Shown in pieces: positions 28,601-37,396 of a stretch of DNA of 64,000 nt (the stretch's first letter is position 1; each line of letters starts with the position of its first letter). The notes below the pieces were generated by a model that made no database searches, was not told the DNA's origin, and saw only the letters and a program-made list of their open reading frames with translations. Made by a program: the position numbers and the translations under genes. The DNA comes from Kitasatospora sp. NBC_00315 (GTDB taxonomy: Bacteria; Actinomycetota; Actinomycetes; Streptomycetales; Streptomycetaceae), in assembly GCF_041435095.1 (NCBI RefSeq), contig NZ_CP108025.1, positions 8,122,001 to 8,186,000 on the forward strand, read 5' to 3'.

Positions 28601-30681
28601 GCTGGTACAACCCCGGCAACGGACAGTTCCTCAACAAGGACACCGTCTCCCTCAACCCCGTCCCCACCTCCGTCTCCGCCAACCCCTTCGCCTACGTCAA
28701 CGACAACCCCCTGGCAGGAACCGACCCCACCGGCCACTGCTCCTGGTACGACGTGGTCTGCGGCGTCTCGCACGCGGCCGCCGCCGTCTCCTCCTCCGTC
28801 TCCTCCGCCTGGGACAGCGCCACCTCCTACGTCAGCGAAGCCGCGGAGTGGGCCGAACAGCGCGCCGCCGAGGCCTACCGCTACGCCGCCCAGGTCGCCG
28901 CCCAGGTCGTCCAGGTCGTGCAACGCACCGTCGCCACCGTCGTCCAGACAGTCGTCGACGTCGGACGGCGCGTCTACAAGACGGCCAAACGCGTATACCG
29001 CAACTCCGTACGCACAGTCAGGCGCGTGGTCCGCGCCGCAGTCCACACCGTCCGCACGGCGTACCACGCAACGGTAAAGGCGGCGAAACACGTCGCGCAT
29101 GTGGTCGGTCACGCAGTGGTGCACGCCGCGAAGGCCACCGGCCACGCGGTCGCCAAGGCCGCCGTCGCCACCGCCCAGTACGCCAAGCACCACGCTGCCG
29201 CGATCACGTCCTTCGTCGTCTCCACCGCCGTATTCATGGGCTGCGAGGCGCTGACGGCGGGCGTCGGGACGATCGGCTGCTCGGCACTCTCGGGCGCCGC
29301 CGGATCGCTGGTCGAGCAGGGCTTCAAGTGCGCGGAGGGCGGCGGCAAAGCCTGCTCCGCCGGTGCGTTCGGGGGAGCCGCCCTCTCCGGCGGCATCGCC
29401 GGCGCGGTCGGCGGCGGCCTCGGCGTCCTCGGCGGAAAGCTCCTCGGCAAGGTCGGCCCCAAGGCCATGGACGCCGTCGGCGGCCTCTTCGGCAAGGGCG
29501 CCACCGAGGCCGGCGAAACTGCCGCCTCCGACGCCACCGCCACTGCCGGCCGCAAGGTCGCGGGCGAGGAAGCCACCAGTACGGTCGACAACGCCGCCGC
29601 CAAGGGCTGCAAAACCGGGATACCGCACAGCTTCACCGCCAACACACCCGTCCTGATGGCCGACAGCACCACCAAGCCCATCGGCCAGATCAAGACCGGC
29701 GACGAGATCACCAACGCCGTCCCCGGCCAGGACGGCACCCAGACCCACACCGTCACCGACGTCATCGTCACCACCACCGACCACGACTTCGTCGACCTCA
29801 CCATCGCCCCCATCGTTACCAGCCCGACCGCCACTACCGATGCCGAGGTCGCCGCGCAGCCCAAGACCGCCGGCCGCTGGACCAAGCCCCTCCTCGGCCT
29901 GGCGGCAGGTCTGGCAGCCCTCACCCTCTGGGCTGCCACCCCACCCCAGCAGGCCCAGGCAGCAGAAACGCCCCCAACCGCCTCTGTTGTCCAGACCCAG
30001 ATCACATCAGGTGTCGAGACCCACGGCTCGGCCCTCACCACCACCTACCACCACCCCTTCTACGACCAGACCCAGCACGCCTTCGTCGACGCCCAGGACC
30101 TCAAGCCCGGCGATGTCCTCCAGACCCCTGACGGCACCGCCGCCGTTGCCACTGTGCGGCTGTACCACGCCGATGCCACGACTTATGACCTCACCATCGG
30201 CGACCTCCACACCTACTATGTCCAGGCGGGGGATACACCGGTCCTCGTCCACAACTGTGGCGAGTTGTCAGACGGCGTCCGAGAGCATGTGATCGACGGG
30301 GTCGTCAACTCGAAAAACAGATTTGCTGGGTGGCACCTACACCCAGATCAGACTGGCGGTGCCCCCGCAGGGAGATTCATCAAGGGTGACCTGATCGAAA
30401 ATGCGGATGGCACGGCCTCTGTCAACGGAACAGTGGGTGCTGTTATGGAGAACGGGCAGACCGTCGAGAAGGTTGCGAGTGCTGGTCACACATTCTTCCC
30501 CGCAAGCTGGGACGCCGACAAGGTAATGAAGGCGGGCGCCTGGCTGTTTGAGAACGGCTCGAAGAAGCGCGGTGGAACCGTCGTGAGCGGGACATTTGAC
30601 GGAGTGAAGATGACCGGCTTTCTTGAAAAGATCGGCGCGGGTGAATACACCCCATCCACTTTCTTCCCCGTCGGCAGATAG
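19660..30681 (+). CDS. RHS/LamG polymorphic toxin with Hint and EndoU tip (two frameshifts)
   Basis: A secreted giant of about 3670 codons. Order: signal peptide ending near AMA (residue 33); Gly/Lys-rich pro-region; DNRLRE-type domain (about 20750-21290); DUF6531 segment FDPATGNFTKSVTDAQVSG; LamG domains at about 22360-23060, 23235-23920 and 25490-26110; many RHS repeats (xYDxxGN) to 28560; RHS core motif YNPGNGQFLNKD and NPFAYVNDNPLAGTDPTGH at 28600-28740; a helical basic region with membrane segments; a Hint protease (29608-30258); a C-terminal EndoU-like nuclease. The shell encapsulates and Hint releases the toxin for contact killing. Reading shifts frame at about 20311 (one base short) and at 25328-25332 (one extra C in a C run). 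The net frame is restored, but as written the gene is broken. Sequencing error is possible. Confidence 0.9.
20311..20315 (+). other. Frameshift in the RHS gene (one base short)
   Basis: The signal-peptide frame reaches TGA at 20329, while the homologous continuation LSYALKGASPVQG is in the neighbouring frame from about here. Restoring one base joins the two. Confidence 0.8.
25328..25332 (+). other. Frameshift in the RHS gene (extra C in a run of five)
   Basis: TTVDP is read before and AGVNRTTSIAYTPDDL after, in the next frame. Four C instead of five restores VDPAGVNRTTSIAY. A homopolymer change is typical of either slippage or sequencing error. Confidence 0.8.
29608..30258 (+). other. Hint (intein-like) autoprotease domain of the RHS toxin
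   Basis: Begins at Cys in GCKTGIPHSF with the block NTPVLMADSTTKPIGQIKTGDE, contains TTYHHPFYDQ and LKPGDVLQTPDG, and ends YYVQAGDTPVLVHNC, the usual terminal His-Asn-Cys. Unusually, a hydrophobic segment (LLGLAAGLAALTLWAATP, then QAQAA) sits between the two Hint blocks. Confidence 0.85.
30259..30681 (+). other. EndoU-like RNase toxin domain
   Basis: The 140 residues after the Hint cysteine contain REHVIDGVVNSKNRFAGWHL and HTFFPASWDADKVMKAGAWL, followed by TPSTFFPVG. The EHVIDG and GWHLHP histidines and the FFPxSW motif are hallmarks of bacterial EndoU nucleases, which cleave RNA. GC content is visibly lower than in the RHS shell, as expected for an exchangeable toxin cassette. Confidence 0.75.
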
Positions 30682-30689
30682 AAGCAATT

Positions 30690-31028
30690 ATGGACCCGAA
30701 ACTCTGGATGTTCGATCTCAATGATGAAATGTGGGTGATCCTACCGACCGCTGCACTACCTGAAGGTCTGACGTCTGCATTGGAGACGCTTGTCATTCCG
30801 TTCGGATCGAGATCATGGTCGGTGCGGAAATACCTTGAAGAATGGGCTTCCGCAATCGAGAACAGAAGGCCGGGATTTTCACTCGGAACCGCTTCGGCGG
30901 GCGTCGACCTACTGCCGAGTGGGGATGTGAATATCGTCGACATGTACGGCCAATTCGACGATGGCTCCATGGCCTTTGAGGATTTCAGGAAAATACTGGA
31001 GGGACTCGCCACCGCTATGGACGGATAG
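30690..31028 (+). CDS. Probable immunity protein for the EndoU toxin
   Basis: A 112-residue acidic cytoplasmic protein starting nine bases after the toxin stop codon. It has no signal peptide or known motif that I recognise. The sequence alternates strands and helices (MWVILPTAALPEGL, SVRKYLEEWASAIENRRPGF, MAFEDFRKILEGLATAM). Assignment rests on position, size and the same lowered GC as the toxin tip, the standard arrangement of polymorphic toxin loci. No strong ribosome site is visible, suggesting translational coupling. Confidence 0.65.
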   Translation: MDPKLWMFDLNDEMWVILPTAALPEGLTSALETLVIPFGSRSWSVRKYLEEWASAIENRRPGFSLGTASAGVDLLPSGDVNIVDMYGQFDDGSMAFEDFRKILEGLATAMDG

Positions 31029-31090
31029 CTGCCGCGACGAGGTCATGGACCGTGTCAGCTTGTCGACGACGTTACGATCGAGGTAAATCC

Positions 31091-31708
31091 GTGAGTAAAT
31101 TCGATAGCGGAGCGCGGAAACGTGTGACGTCAGATTGGGCCAGCGAGTTCAACGGATTCGACATCTGGCGCCCGCTGCGGCTTCTCCGTCGGATTGGTCC
31201 GGTCCTGTTGGTGAGCAGACATGTGAAGGATCGCTCGGAACTGGCCGCGCTCGTAGAGGATTTCGGCTGGACTTCGTGTGGGCCATGTGGTGGTCTCTGT
31301 GGCTGGCCGGCATGTGAGACTGAAACGCTCAATTGCGTACGACGGAGTCCGTTTCAGCAGACGCTCGCCAGCGAGCTGCGCCGAAGGAATGGAGAGAAGC
31401 CGAAGGCTTGGTATTTGCAGGTGACGCACCACCGCGACGTGCACAGTGAGCCGAATGAGTATCTTAGCGAAATAAGCGCTGATGGATACGAGTTCCGCAA
31501 AGTGGCGTACTATGACGATGGTCGCATAGAATGGGCCGACACGAATGGAGGCAGAGGCAAGCTCACGTTGAGAACTGAGAAGGTCCCTCCTTTTAGTATG
31601 CTTCGCGCGCACGAGGAATTTTACGTCGAGGAGGTCACCCTAGAGCTGTTCGAACAGCGATGGGCGGAGGCTATTGCAAATTCTCACCGGCCGTTCCTCT
31701 TGGGGTAG
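31091..31708 (+). CDS. Chimeric protein with C-terminal DUF6881 domain (second immunity-like gene)
   Basis: A 205-residue product. The first 35 residues (KFDSGARKRVTSDW, RPLRLLRRIGPVLL) match by eye the opening of a common actinobacterial family of unknown function. The middle has clustered cysteines (CGPCGGLCGWPAC) and does not fit that family. Residues from about 115 form a DUF6881 domain: AWYLQVTHHRDVHSEPNEYL, EFRKVAYYDDGRIEWADT, EVTLELFEQRWAEA. DUF6881 proteins often sit beside polymorphic toxins as immunity candidates. GTG 31091 has GAGG seven bases upstream; the frame opens earlier. Looks like the fusion of two decayed genes. Confidence 0.6.
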   Translation: MSKFDSGARKRVTSDWASEFNGFDIWRPLRLLRRIGPVLLVSRHVKDRSELAALVEDFGWTSCGPCGGLCGWPACETETLNCVRRSPFQQTLASELRRRNGEKPKAWYLQVTHHRDVHSEPNEYLSEISADGYEFRKVAYYDDGRIEWADTNGGRGKLTLRTEKVPPFSMLRAHEEFYVEEVTLELFEQRWAEAIANSHRPFLLG

Positions 31709-32066
31709 ATAGGCGTCGCCTCGACCTCGTTTCTCACCGTCCTGCGGAGCGTGCGCCGGCCTCTTTGTTCACGGCGGTGGCCGGTTGATCATGTATCCGT
31801 GATGTCGCGTTGATCACTGCTCGGGGCCTCGTCCGGGCGGGCGCGTGCGTCGGCTGTCGCGCCGGTGGCGCCGGGTGCCGTGCCCGTTCCCCGCCCAGCC
31901 GCCGTCACCGTGGATCCGGGCGCCCGGCCCGCCGACCGATCGCCCCGGGGTGAAACAGCCACCGGGCAAGGTGCCGCCCGAACCGTCGAAGCCCTCGACG
32001 GGCGTTGTCCCCCAGGGAGAAACTCGGCCACCGCCCCTGCCCGGCCGGCCCCGCCCTCCCCTAGCC

Positions 32067-32292
32067 TTCACGGTCCCTCACCCCGACGACACCGAGCTGC
32101 AGCCCGAGGCGGTGCTGCGCGCCACCTCCGACCCGGTGCGCCGCTTCAGCCCACCCGACCGCAATCACTACCTCGCCTTGAAGTTCCCCCTTTGATCTGG
32201 ACTGCTTCCTCCGGGACTCAACCGTCCCAGTATCAAGCTGTCCAGATCAAAGGGGGAACTTCACCACCCTCCTCGACGCCCTCCGCACCTGA
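32067..32292 (+). pseudogene. Gene remnant interrupted by an inverted-repeat element
   Basis: Before the element the frame reads FTVPHPDDTELQPEAVLRAT then SDPVRRFSPPDRNHYLALK; the first part resembles the start of ArsR-type regulators (VPHP...L.ALSDPVRR). After the element (32260) ten codons FTTLLDALRT end in a stop. The two halves join naturally as LALK-FTT if the 85-base inverted repeat at 32179-32263 is removed. No good start codon is visible. Confidence 0.35.
32179..32263. repeat. 85-base MITE-like element with perfect 24-base inverted repeats
   Basis: Bases 32179-32202 and 32240-32263 are perfect inverted complements (arm starts TGAAGTTCCCCC), with a 37-base loop containing a further GGGAC/GTCCC hairpin. 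It lies within what looks like a coding remnant, which argues for a non-autonomous transposable element rather than a terminator. No clear target duplication was found. Confidence 0.7.
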
Positions 32293-32353
32293 CCGACCGT
32301 CCCGCACCGCCGCTGAACCGCCCGCCGAGGAACACGACCGAAGGGGATCCACC

Positions 32354-32693
32354 ATGGACGACGACGGGCACGACGAGCGGTTCCTGCTCGCGCTCTACCG
32401 GCACGCCGACGGCGGCGGGCTGATGACGCCGGCCAGCCAGGTGAGCGCCCCCTGCTGCGCCGCACTGCGGAGACCTTCCTGTGGGCGGGGTGCGGGGAGG
32501 TGCGACTGGACCTGGAGACCACCGCCCGGCTGTACGACTGCCTGGTGCGGTACGCCGCCGACCTCGACGCCTCCTTCGCCCACGCCGATGCGCACGGGCA
32601 GCCGGGCCCGGGGCCGGTGAAGGCCCGCGCGCGGGCGGACGACTCGCGCAGTACCTGGCAGAGGTGACCAGCGCCTACCTCGCTGCCGGGTAG
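32354..32693 (+). pseudogene. Frameshifted hypothetical gene
   Basis: Three frames carry consecutive parts of one protein: MDDDGHDERFLLALYRHADG from ATG 32354; RPLLRRTAETFLWAGCGEVR and LDLETTARLYDCLVRYAADL from 32446; then RLAQYLAEVTSAYLAAG to the stop at 32693. Two single-base losses explain it. The intact product would be a helical protein of about 112 residues, family unknown. Confidence 0.55.
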
Positions 32694-32785
32694 CCCTCTC
32701 CGGTGCCGGCTGGCGGCTGACCACCCCCGCGCCGCCGTCCCGGGCCCGTACCGGCCGGGACGGACCCGCCTCCCGAAGGACGCGA

Positions 32786-33022
32786 GTGACCACCACCCAC
32801 ACCACCCGGCAGCCGCCGAAGATCTCCTGGTACGCGCAGTGGGAATGCAGCTGCGGCGACGGCGGGGACGAGCTGTTCGAGGACGGCACCATGGTCGACG
32901 CCGACCACGACTGCGACGATGAGCACGGCGGCGAGATCAGCTGGGAGGGCCGCGCCGAGTGCACCTGCGGCTGGTCCCTGGAGACCCAGTTCGACGACGG
33001 CGACTGCGCCACCGACCAGTAG
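32786..33022 (+). CDS. Small acidic cysteine-containing protein
   Basis: A 78-residue cytoplasmic protein with two CSC/CTC-type pairs (QWECSCGDGGDELF and RAECTCGWSLE) plus two later cysteines and many Asp/Glu. The repeated WxCxCG pattern suggests two similar halves and possible metal binding. GTG 32786 follows GAAGGA. Function unknown. Confidence 0.6.
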   Translation: MTTTHTTRQPPKISWYAQWECSCGDGGDELFEDGTMVDADHDCDDEHGGEISWEGRAECTCGWSLETQFDDGDCATDQ

Positions 33023-33256
33023 TACCACCACCCACGGGGCGGACCGAGGCACGGGCCGCCCCGCCCCGAGTTCGTGAAGGAGAGACGCGCATGCGCGGCC
33101 CCGGAGCCTCCGGCGGTGCCGTTCCGGTCAGTCTCTGACCAAAACGGCCTGCTGTCTGACCGTCCCTGCCCTGTGCTCCCTGCAGTGGGCTGCGGGGTCT
33201 TGAATCGTTGTGCCGCGGGTGTCGCGGCGGTGGGTGGTCGGTGGAAGGTGTGGCAC

Positions 33257-34126
33257 GTGACGGAGTTCGTGGCATTCGAGGGCGGGCACATCGCCTGCGA
33301 CGTGGTCGGCGAGGGCCCGCTGGTGGTGCTTTCGCACGGCATGGGGACATGGCGCCAGGACTTCCGGCATCTGGTGCCCTTGCTGGTCGGCGCGGGGTAC
33401 CGGGTGGTGAACGCGGACATGCGGGGGCACGGGGAGTCCAGTACCGGCTGGGCTTCGGTGACGGGGAAGCGTGCCATCAGCCGGGCCGACGTCGCCGGTG
33501 ATCTGCTCGGGGTCATCCGGTACTTCGGCGGGCCCGCGACGATCGTCGGGCACTCCATGTCCGGCGGCGCCGCCACCATCGCCGCGGCTCTGGCCCCGGA
33601 ACTGGTGACCGCGATCGTGGAGATCAACCCGTTCACCAGGGTCTCGAAGGTGGATGTGGGAGCGCTGCTCACCGTCCGGCGCTACCGCCGGGGCGGCTTT
33701 CGGCTGATCGGGACACAGCTGCTGAAGTCCCGTGGAATGTGGCGTAGTTACCTCGATGTCGCGTATCCCGGCAAGCCCGACGACTACGGACGGCAGATCG
33801 ACGACCTCATGACGGCACTGCGGCGGCCCGGGCGGTGGGAGGAGTTCATGAAGACCGGCCGGACCACTCCGGCCGACGCCGAGGCGCGGTTGGCGGAGGT
33901 GGAGTGCCCGGCTCTGGTGATCATGGGCGCCCAGGACCCGGACTTCCCCGACCCGGTGGCTGAGGGCGAGGCGATCGTCGCGGCCATGCCCGCGGGGCTG
34001 GGGCGGGTCGCCGTGATCGAGGACGGCGGGCACTACCCGCACGCGCAGTCCAGCGGCAGGGTCGCCGAACTGGTCATCGGCTTCCTGCGGGAGCACGCCG
34101 GCGACGCCGGCGGGCGCACCGGGTGA
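33257..34126 (+). CDS. Alpha/beta hydrolase
   Basis: A 289-residue cytoplasmic hydrolase of the alpha/beta fold. It shows the oxyanion segment LVVLSHGMGTWRQDF, ADMRGHGESS, nucleophile Ser in GHSMSGG, Asp in MGAQDPDFPD and His in EDGGHYPHAQ. Substrate unknown; esterase or epoxide-type activity is possible. GTG 33257 is chosen for the GGAAGG box about eight bases upstream and the position of the first strand; the longer frame from 33074 has no support. A GlxA-type regulator follows 56 bases later in the same direction. Confidence 0.88.
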   Translation: MTEFVAFEGGHIACDVVGEGPLVVLSHGMGTWRQDFRHLVPLLVGAGYRVVNADMRGHGESSTGWASVTGKRAISRADVAGDLLGVIRYFGGPATIVGHSMSGGAATIAAALAPELVTAIVEINPFTRVSKVDVGALLTVRRYRRGGFRLIGTQLLKSRGMWRSYLDVAYPGKPDDYGRQIDDLMTALRRPGRWEEFMKTGRTTPADAEARLAEVECPALVIMGAQDPDFPDPVAEGEAIVAAMPAGLGRVAVIEDGGHYPHAQSSGRVAELVIGFLREHAGDAGGRTG

Positions 34127-34182
34127 CCGGTGGCGGCCGTAGGTGGATTACAACGGCCCGTGCTCGCGGCGATGATGGTGGC

Positions 34183-35178
34183 ATGGTCTCACCCCGCACC
34201 GTCGTTTTCGTGGTGTACGACGGTATTCAGCTGACTGAACTGGCCGGTCCGATGGACGTCTTCAACGCGGCGAACACCGTGTTGGGAAGCACGGCCTACC
34301 GGCTGGTGACGGCAGCTCCGCGGGCGGGGGCAGTCACCGCCGACGGCGGGTTGAGGATCCACGTCGAGCACTCGCTTCGGGAAGCCGCCCTCGGCGAACC
34401 GGACATCGACACGATGATCGTGATCGGCGGCTTCGGGGCCTTCGACCTGCCGACGTCGCAGGAGGTGGTCCGGGAGCTCCCTGTGCTCGCCGGGGTTTCG
34501 CAGCGCGTCGCCGCGGTGTGCTCCGGCTCGATGCTGCTGGCCGCGGCCGGGCTGCTCGACGGGTACCGCGCGACGACGCACTGGGGTGCGACCCGGCAGC
34601 TTGCCGAGCGCTACCCGCGGGTGCGGGTCGAACCGGACCGGATCTACGTGCACGACCGCAATCGGTGGACCTCGGCAGGAGTGACCGCCAGCATCGATCT
34701 CGCGCTGGCCCTCGTCGAGTACGACCATGGAGCCGAACTGGCGCAGTCCATCGCCCGCAGGTTCGTCGTCTTCACCCGAAGGCCCGGCGGCCAGACCCAG
34801 TTCAGCGCCCAGCTGCGCGCCCAGAACGCACGGACCCCGGCCATCCGGTCCGTCCAGGACTGGCTGCCCGACCACCTCGACCAGGACCTGAGCGTGGCTG
34901 CCCTGGCGTGCCGGGCGGGAATGAGCGAGCGGAACTTCGCCCGCGCCTTCCGAGCCGAAACCGGCAGCACCCCGGCAGACCTCGTCGAGAGCCTCCGCCT
35001 CGAAGCGGCCTGCCGCCTACTCGAGACGACAGTCCTGACCATCGGCGCCATCGCCAGGACGGTCGGGTACAGACACGGCGAGACCCTCCACCGCGTCTTC
35101 TCCCGCCGTCTGGCCACCACCCCGGACCGCTACCGCCGGAACTTCCCGATGTCCGCGCACCATGTGGCGGTCGAGTGA
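34183..35178 (+). CDS. GlxA-family transcriptional regulator (DJ-1/PfpI plus AraC HTH)
   Basis: A 331-residue regulator. Residues 1-190 form a DJ-1/PfpI-like domain (VFVVYDGIQLTELAGPMDVF, VIGGFGAFDLP, VAAVCSGSMLLAAAGLLDG with the nucleophile-elbow Cys, and TTHW). The C-terminal AraC domain has two HTHs: LSVAALACRAGMSERNFARA and TIGAIARTVGYRHGETLHRV, ending TTPDRYRRNF. Such proteins respond to small molecules and activate nearby genes. ATG 34183 is the most likely start, though its ribosome site is weak. It probably controls the upstream hydrolase. Confidence 0.88.
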   Translation: MVSPRTVVFVVYDGIQLTELAGPMDVFNAANTVLGSTAYRLVTAAPRAGAVTADGGLRIHVEHSLREAALGEPDIDTMIVIGGFGAFDLPTSQEVVRELPVLAGVSQRVAAVCSGSMLLAAAGLLDGYRATTHWGATRQLAERYPRVRVEPDRIYVHDRNRWTSAGVTASIDLALALVEYDHGAELAQSIARRFVVFTRRPGGQTQFSAQLRAQNARTPAIRSVQDWLPDHLDQDLSVAALACRAGMSERNFARAFRAETGSTPADLVESLRLEAACRLLETTVLTIGAIARTVGYRHGETLHRVFSRRLATTPDRYRRNFPMSAHHVAVE

Positions 35179-35232
35179 GCCGGTCGGCGCGCATCGTGAT
35201 CCAGTAGTCCCCGGGGTGCTTCTCTCTCCAAG

Positions 35233-35746
35233 GGCACTGTCACGTTGGCTGATCGGCATGGAATGATCTTCGGGTTGATCATGCCCGGGAGGGTCTTGCC
35301 TTGGAGGCGCGTCGTCGTACAGGGGTCGCCGATAGCCGGTGGAGGTCATCTCGTACTGCGTGGGGCTGTACTTCAGGTTTCCGCTCAGCTTCCGCGCGGT
35401 GGAGGAGCTGATGCTCGAGCGCGGTGTGGTCCTCTCCTACGAGACGGTCCGCCGTTGGTGCCTGGGGTTCGGGCAGACCTACGCGAACGACCTGCGCCGC
35501 CGACGGCCCCGGACCGGCGACAAGCGGCACCTCGACGAGGTCTTCATCAAGGTCAACGGCGAGCAGAAATACCTGTGGCGCGCGGTCGACCAGAACGGCG
35601 AGGTCCTGGACATCCTGGTGACCGGCCGCCGCGACAAGGCCGCGGCCATCCGTTTCTTGCGCCGGCTCCTCAAGGAGAGACCGCGGTGCCGCCGGTGGTG
35701 GTCACCGACAGGCTCCGCTCCTACGCAGCCGCCCTTCGCGAGGCCC
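35233..35746 (+). mobile_element. IS6-family insertion sequence remnant
   Basis: GGCACTGT at 35233 resembles the IS6/IS26 terminal repeat. From 35339 the transposase reads VEVISYCVGLYFRFPLSFR, LSYETVRRWCLGFGQTYAND and RHLDEVFIKVNGEQKYLWRA, with the first catalytic Asp in HLDE. A stop replaces the residue before PVEVIS, and a frameshift near 35680 moves the second catalytic region (VVVTDRLRSYAAALREALP) to another frame. The C-terminal third and the right end are absent; the sequence changes abruptly to a helicase fragment. Confidence 0.85.
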
Positions 35747-35750
35747 TGCC

Positions 35751-35877
35751 GGCTCCGGCAAGACCCTCATCGCCGCCTGCTGCCGCGTCGCCGTGAAGGG
35801 TTCGGCGCTGGCGTTCGTGCCCACGATCGAACTGCTGGAGCAGACCGCGGAGTCCTTGGTCGCCCGCCGCTCGCCGG
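35751..35877 (+). pseudogene. DEAD/DEAH-type helicase fragment (Walker A region)
   Basis: Forty-two codons read GSGKTLIAACCRVAVKGSAL then AFVPTIELLEQTAESLVARR. This is the Walker A loop and following motif Ia of superfamily-2 helicases of the actinobacterial helicase-associated type. It starts exactly where the IS6 transposase breaks off and decays afterwards. A downstream piece of a similar helicase (TATPR motif) is at the right end of the window. Confidence 0.6.
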
Positions 35878-36021
35878 GGCCCCGCACAGATCGTCGTTGT
35901 CGACCGTCGGCCCGGGTGTTGTCAGCCGCAGGAACGGGTTGCTGCTTCCCGACGTCGGCGCCGCGCAGAGAAGCGGTGCATTAGCGCTGCGACTGGGGGA
36001 TCGTCCGTAGGCAACCTAGTG

Positions 36022-36612
36022 TCATTGTCCGGCGGCGCTTGCGACGAGGGCCGGGGACGGCATCCGAACTGCGTGTGCCGTTCGCCTCCGAAGGGGCGGG
36101 TCGGGCAGTGGTCGGTGGCTCAGGCAGGACGTAAGGAGGCACATCGTGGTGAGGGTAGCCGGTGGCGACATGGTGGCGGCAAGTGATCCCGGATGCGCGA
36201 CATGCCACGGAACGAGGCGCTCGTCGGCCGGTGCACCGTGCGGGCCGTGCGGCGTGCGACTGCCGCTGAGGCTGATCAGGTGGCTCGACGTCGGCGAGGA
36301 TGCGTGGCGGCAAGTGCGTCCGGCACGTCCCTGACAGCGCCACGGCCGTTTCCAGCGGTGTTGCGCCCCCGCGCGATGGTGGGCCGTTCCCGTGCGTCCT
36401 GCTGTCCCGAGCTGGATGAGGGGATTCACGTCGACCTGGGGCGAGGGTTGGGGCGTGAGGGCGAGAGGCCCCAGCAGCAGGGTGACCTGCTTGCCGTCCA
36501 CGAGCAGTTGCAGGTCGGCGACGTCGGGGCGGGGGCCTTCCACGACCACCGTCACCCGGACACCGTCGTCGGTGCCCTCGACCGTCAGGTCTGTGATCTT
36601 CGCTTCGCTCAT
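36022..36612 (-). CDS. Hypothetical protein, N-terminal half credible
   Basis: ATG 36612 opens MSEAKITDLTVEGTDDGVRV, then TVVVEGPRPDVADLQLLVDG and QVTLLLGPLAL, a regular beta-rich sequence. After about residue 70 the frame becomes Arg/His/Ser-rich and resembles non-coding DNA, so the true gene is probably truncated or frameshifted. No known family recognised. Confidence 0.35.
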   Translation of the reverse strand: MSEAKITDLTVEGTDDGVRVTVVVEGPRPDVADLQLLVDGKQVTLLLGPLALTPQPSPQVDVNPLIQLGTAGRTGTAHHRAGAQHRWKRPWRCQGRAGRTCRHASSPTSSHLISLSGSRTPHGPHGAPADERLVPWHVAHPGSLAATMSPPATLTTMCLLTSCLSHRPLPDPPLRRRTAHAVRMPSPALVASAAGQ

Positions 36613-36828
36613 TGCCGTTCGGTCCTCGGTGGCGGCCAGCCCTCTCGATGGGGGACGGGCCGGGGCTGTGTTGGGACGTTTGGTCAACGATCCGCGCCCG
36701 CCACGGGCACGCCCGGCCCGACGGAGGCCAGGCCGGGCGTGGAGGTGCGGGCCAAGGTGGCCACCCGCCGGCCGGTGAACCGCCGCCTTCGTGTGGCCCG
36801 CGGTCCCGCCGGCCGGCTTCCCGGTGCT

Positions 36829-37396
36829 TCAGTAGGCGACCACGACGCAGCCGTGCCGTCCACCGTTGCCGCCGGCCTTCAGGTCGCCGCCCTTGCCGCC
36901 GTCACCGGCCCCGGTGGGGCAGCACCAGCTCGGCGGCCAGGCCCTCGCCGACGCCCACCACGGCCTGCGTGCCGCCGGCCGGGGGTGTGCTCGATGTCGG
37001 CCCACACCGTGCTGCCGGGCCCGGCGGAGCCGTAGAGGACGGTCCATTCGGCGTACCGATCGCAGTTGTCGCCGATCCCCACTTTGTGGTCGTCCGTCAA
37101 CCCCATGCAGCCGCGCGGGGCCGAGTTCGGCACGGAGACGTTCATCGTTACGTTGGGCCCTTGCTGTACCTGCCAGTTCGCCGAGGTGTAGCCGAGGTGT
37201 ACGTGCTGTCCGTGCAGTACCCCAGTGACACTGTGCCGACAGGTCCGTGCAGCTCGGGCCAGACCAGGCACCTGCCGTCCGTGAGGGCCGCGAACCGGTA
37301 GACCCCGTCGATGAGCGGGGCGGCGTGGGCGGGCTGCGCGAGCGCCGAAGTGGCCGCGATGGCGTCGGCCATGAGGGCGATGACTCGTGAACGCAT
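36829..37396 (-). pseudogene. Secreted protein gene with frameshifts
   Basis: The GGGGAG box and ATG 37396 begin a signal peptide (ALMADAIAATSALAQPAHA), then APLIDGVYRFAALTDGRCLVWP. Near 37185 the reading continues in another frame as YTSANWQVQQGPNVTMNVSV, PRGCMGLTDDHKVGIGDNCD and AEWTVLYGSAGPGSTVWADI. Another shift follows and the end near 36834 reads GCVVVAY. An intact version would be a small secreted, disulphide-bonded protein of about 180 residues. Family unknown. Confidence 0.55.

Noticed and set aside
27889..29784. Long minus-strand frame opposite the RHS gene
   Set aside because: Gly/Val/Asp-rich antisense shadow of GC-rich RHS codons; no motif and the plus strand carries clear RHS and Hint motifs.
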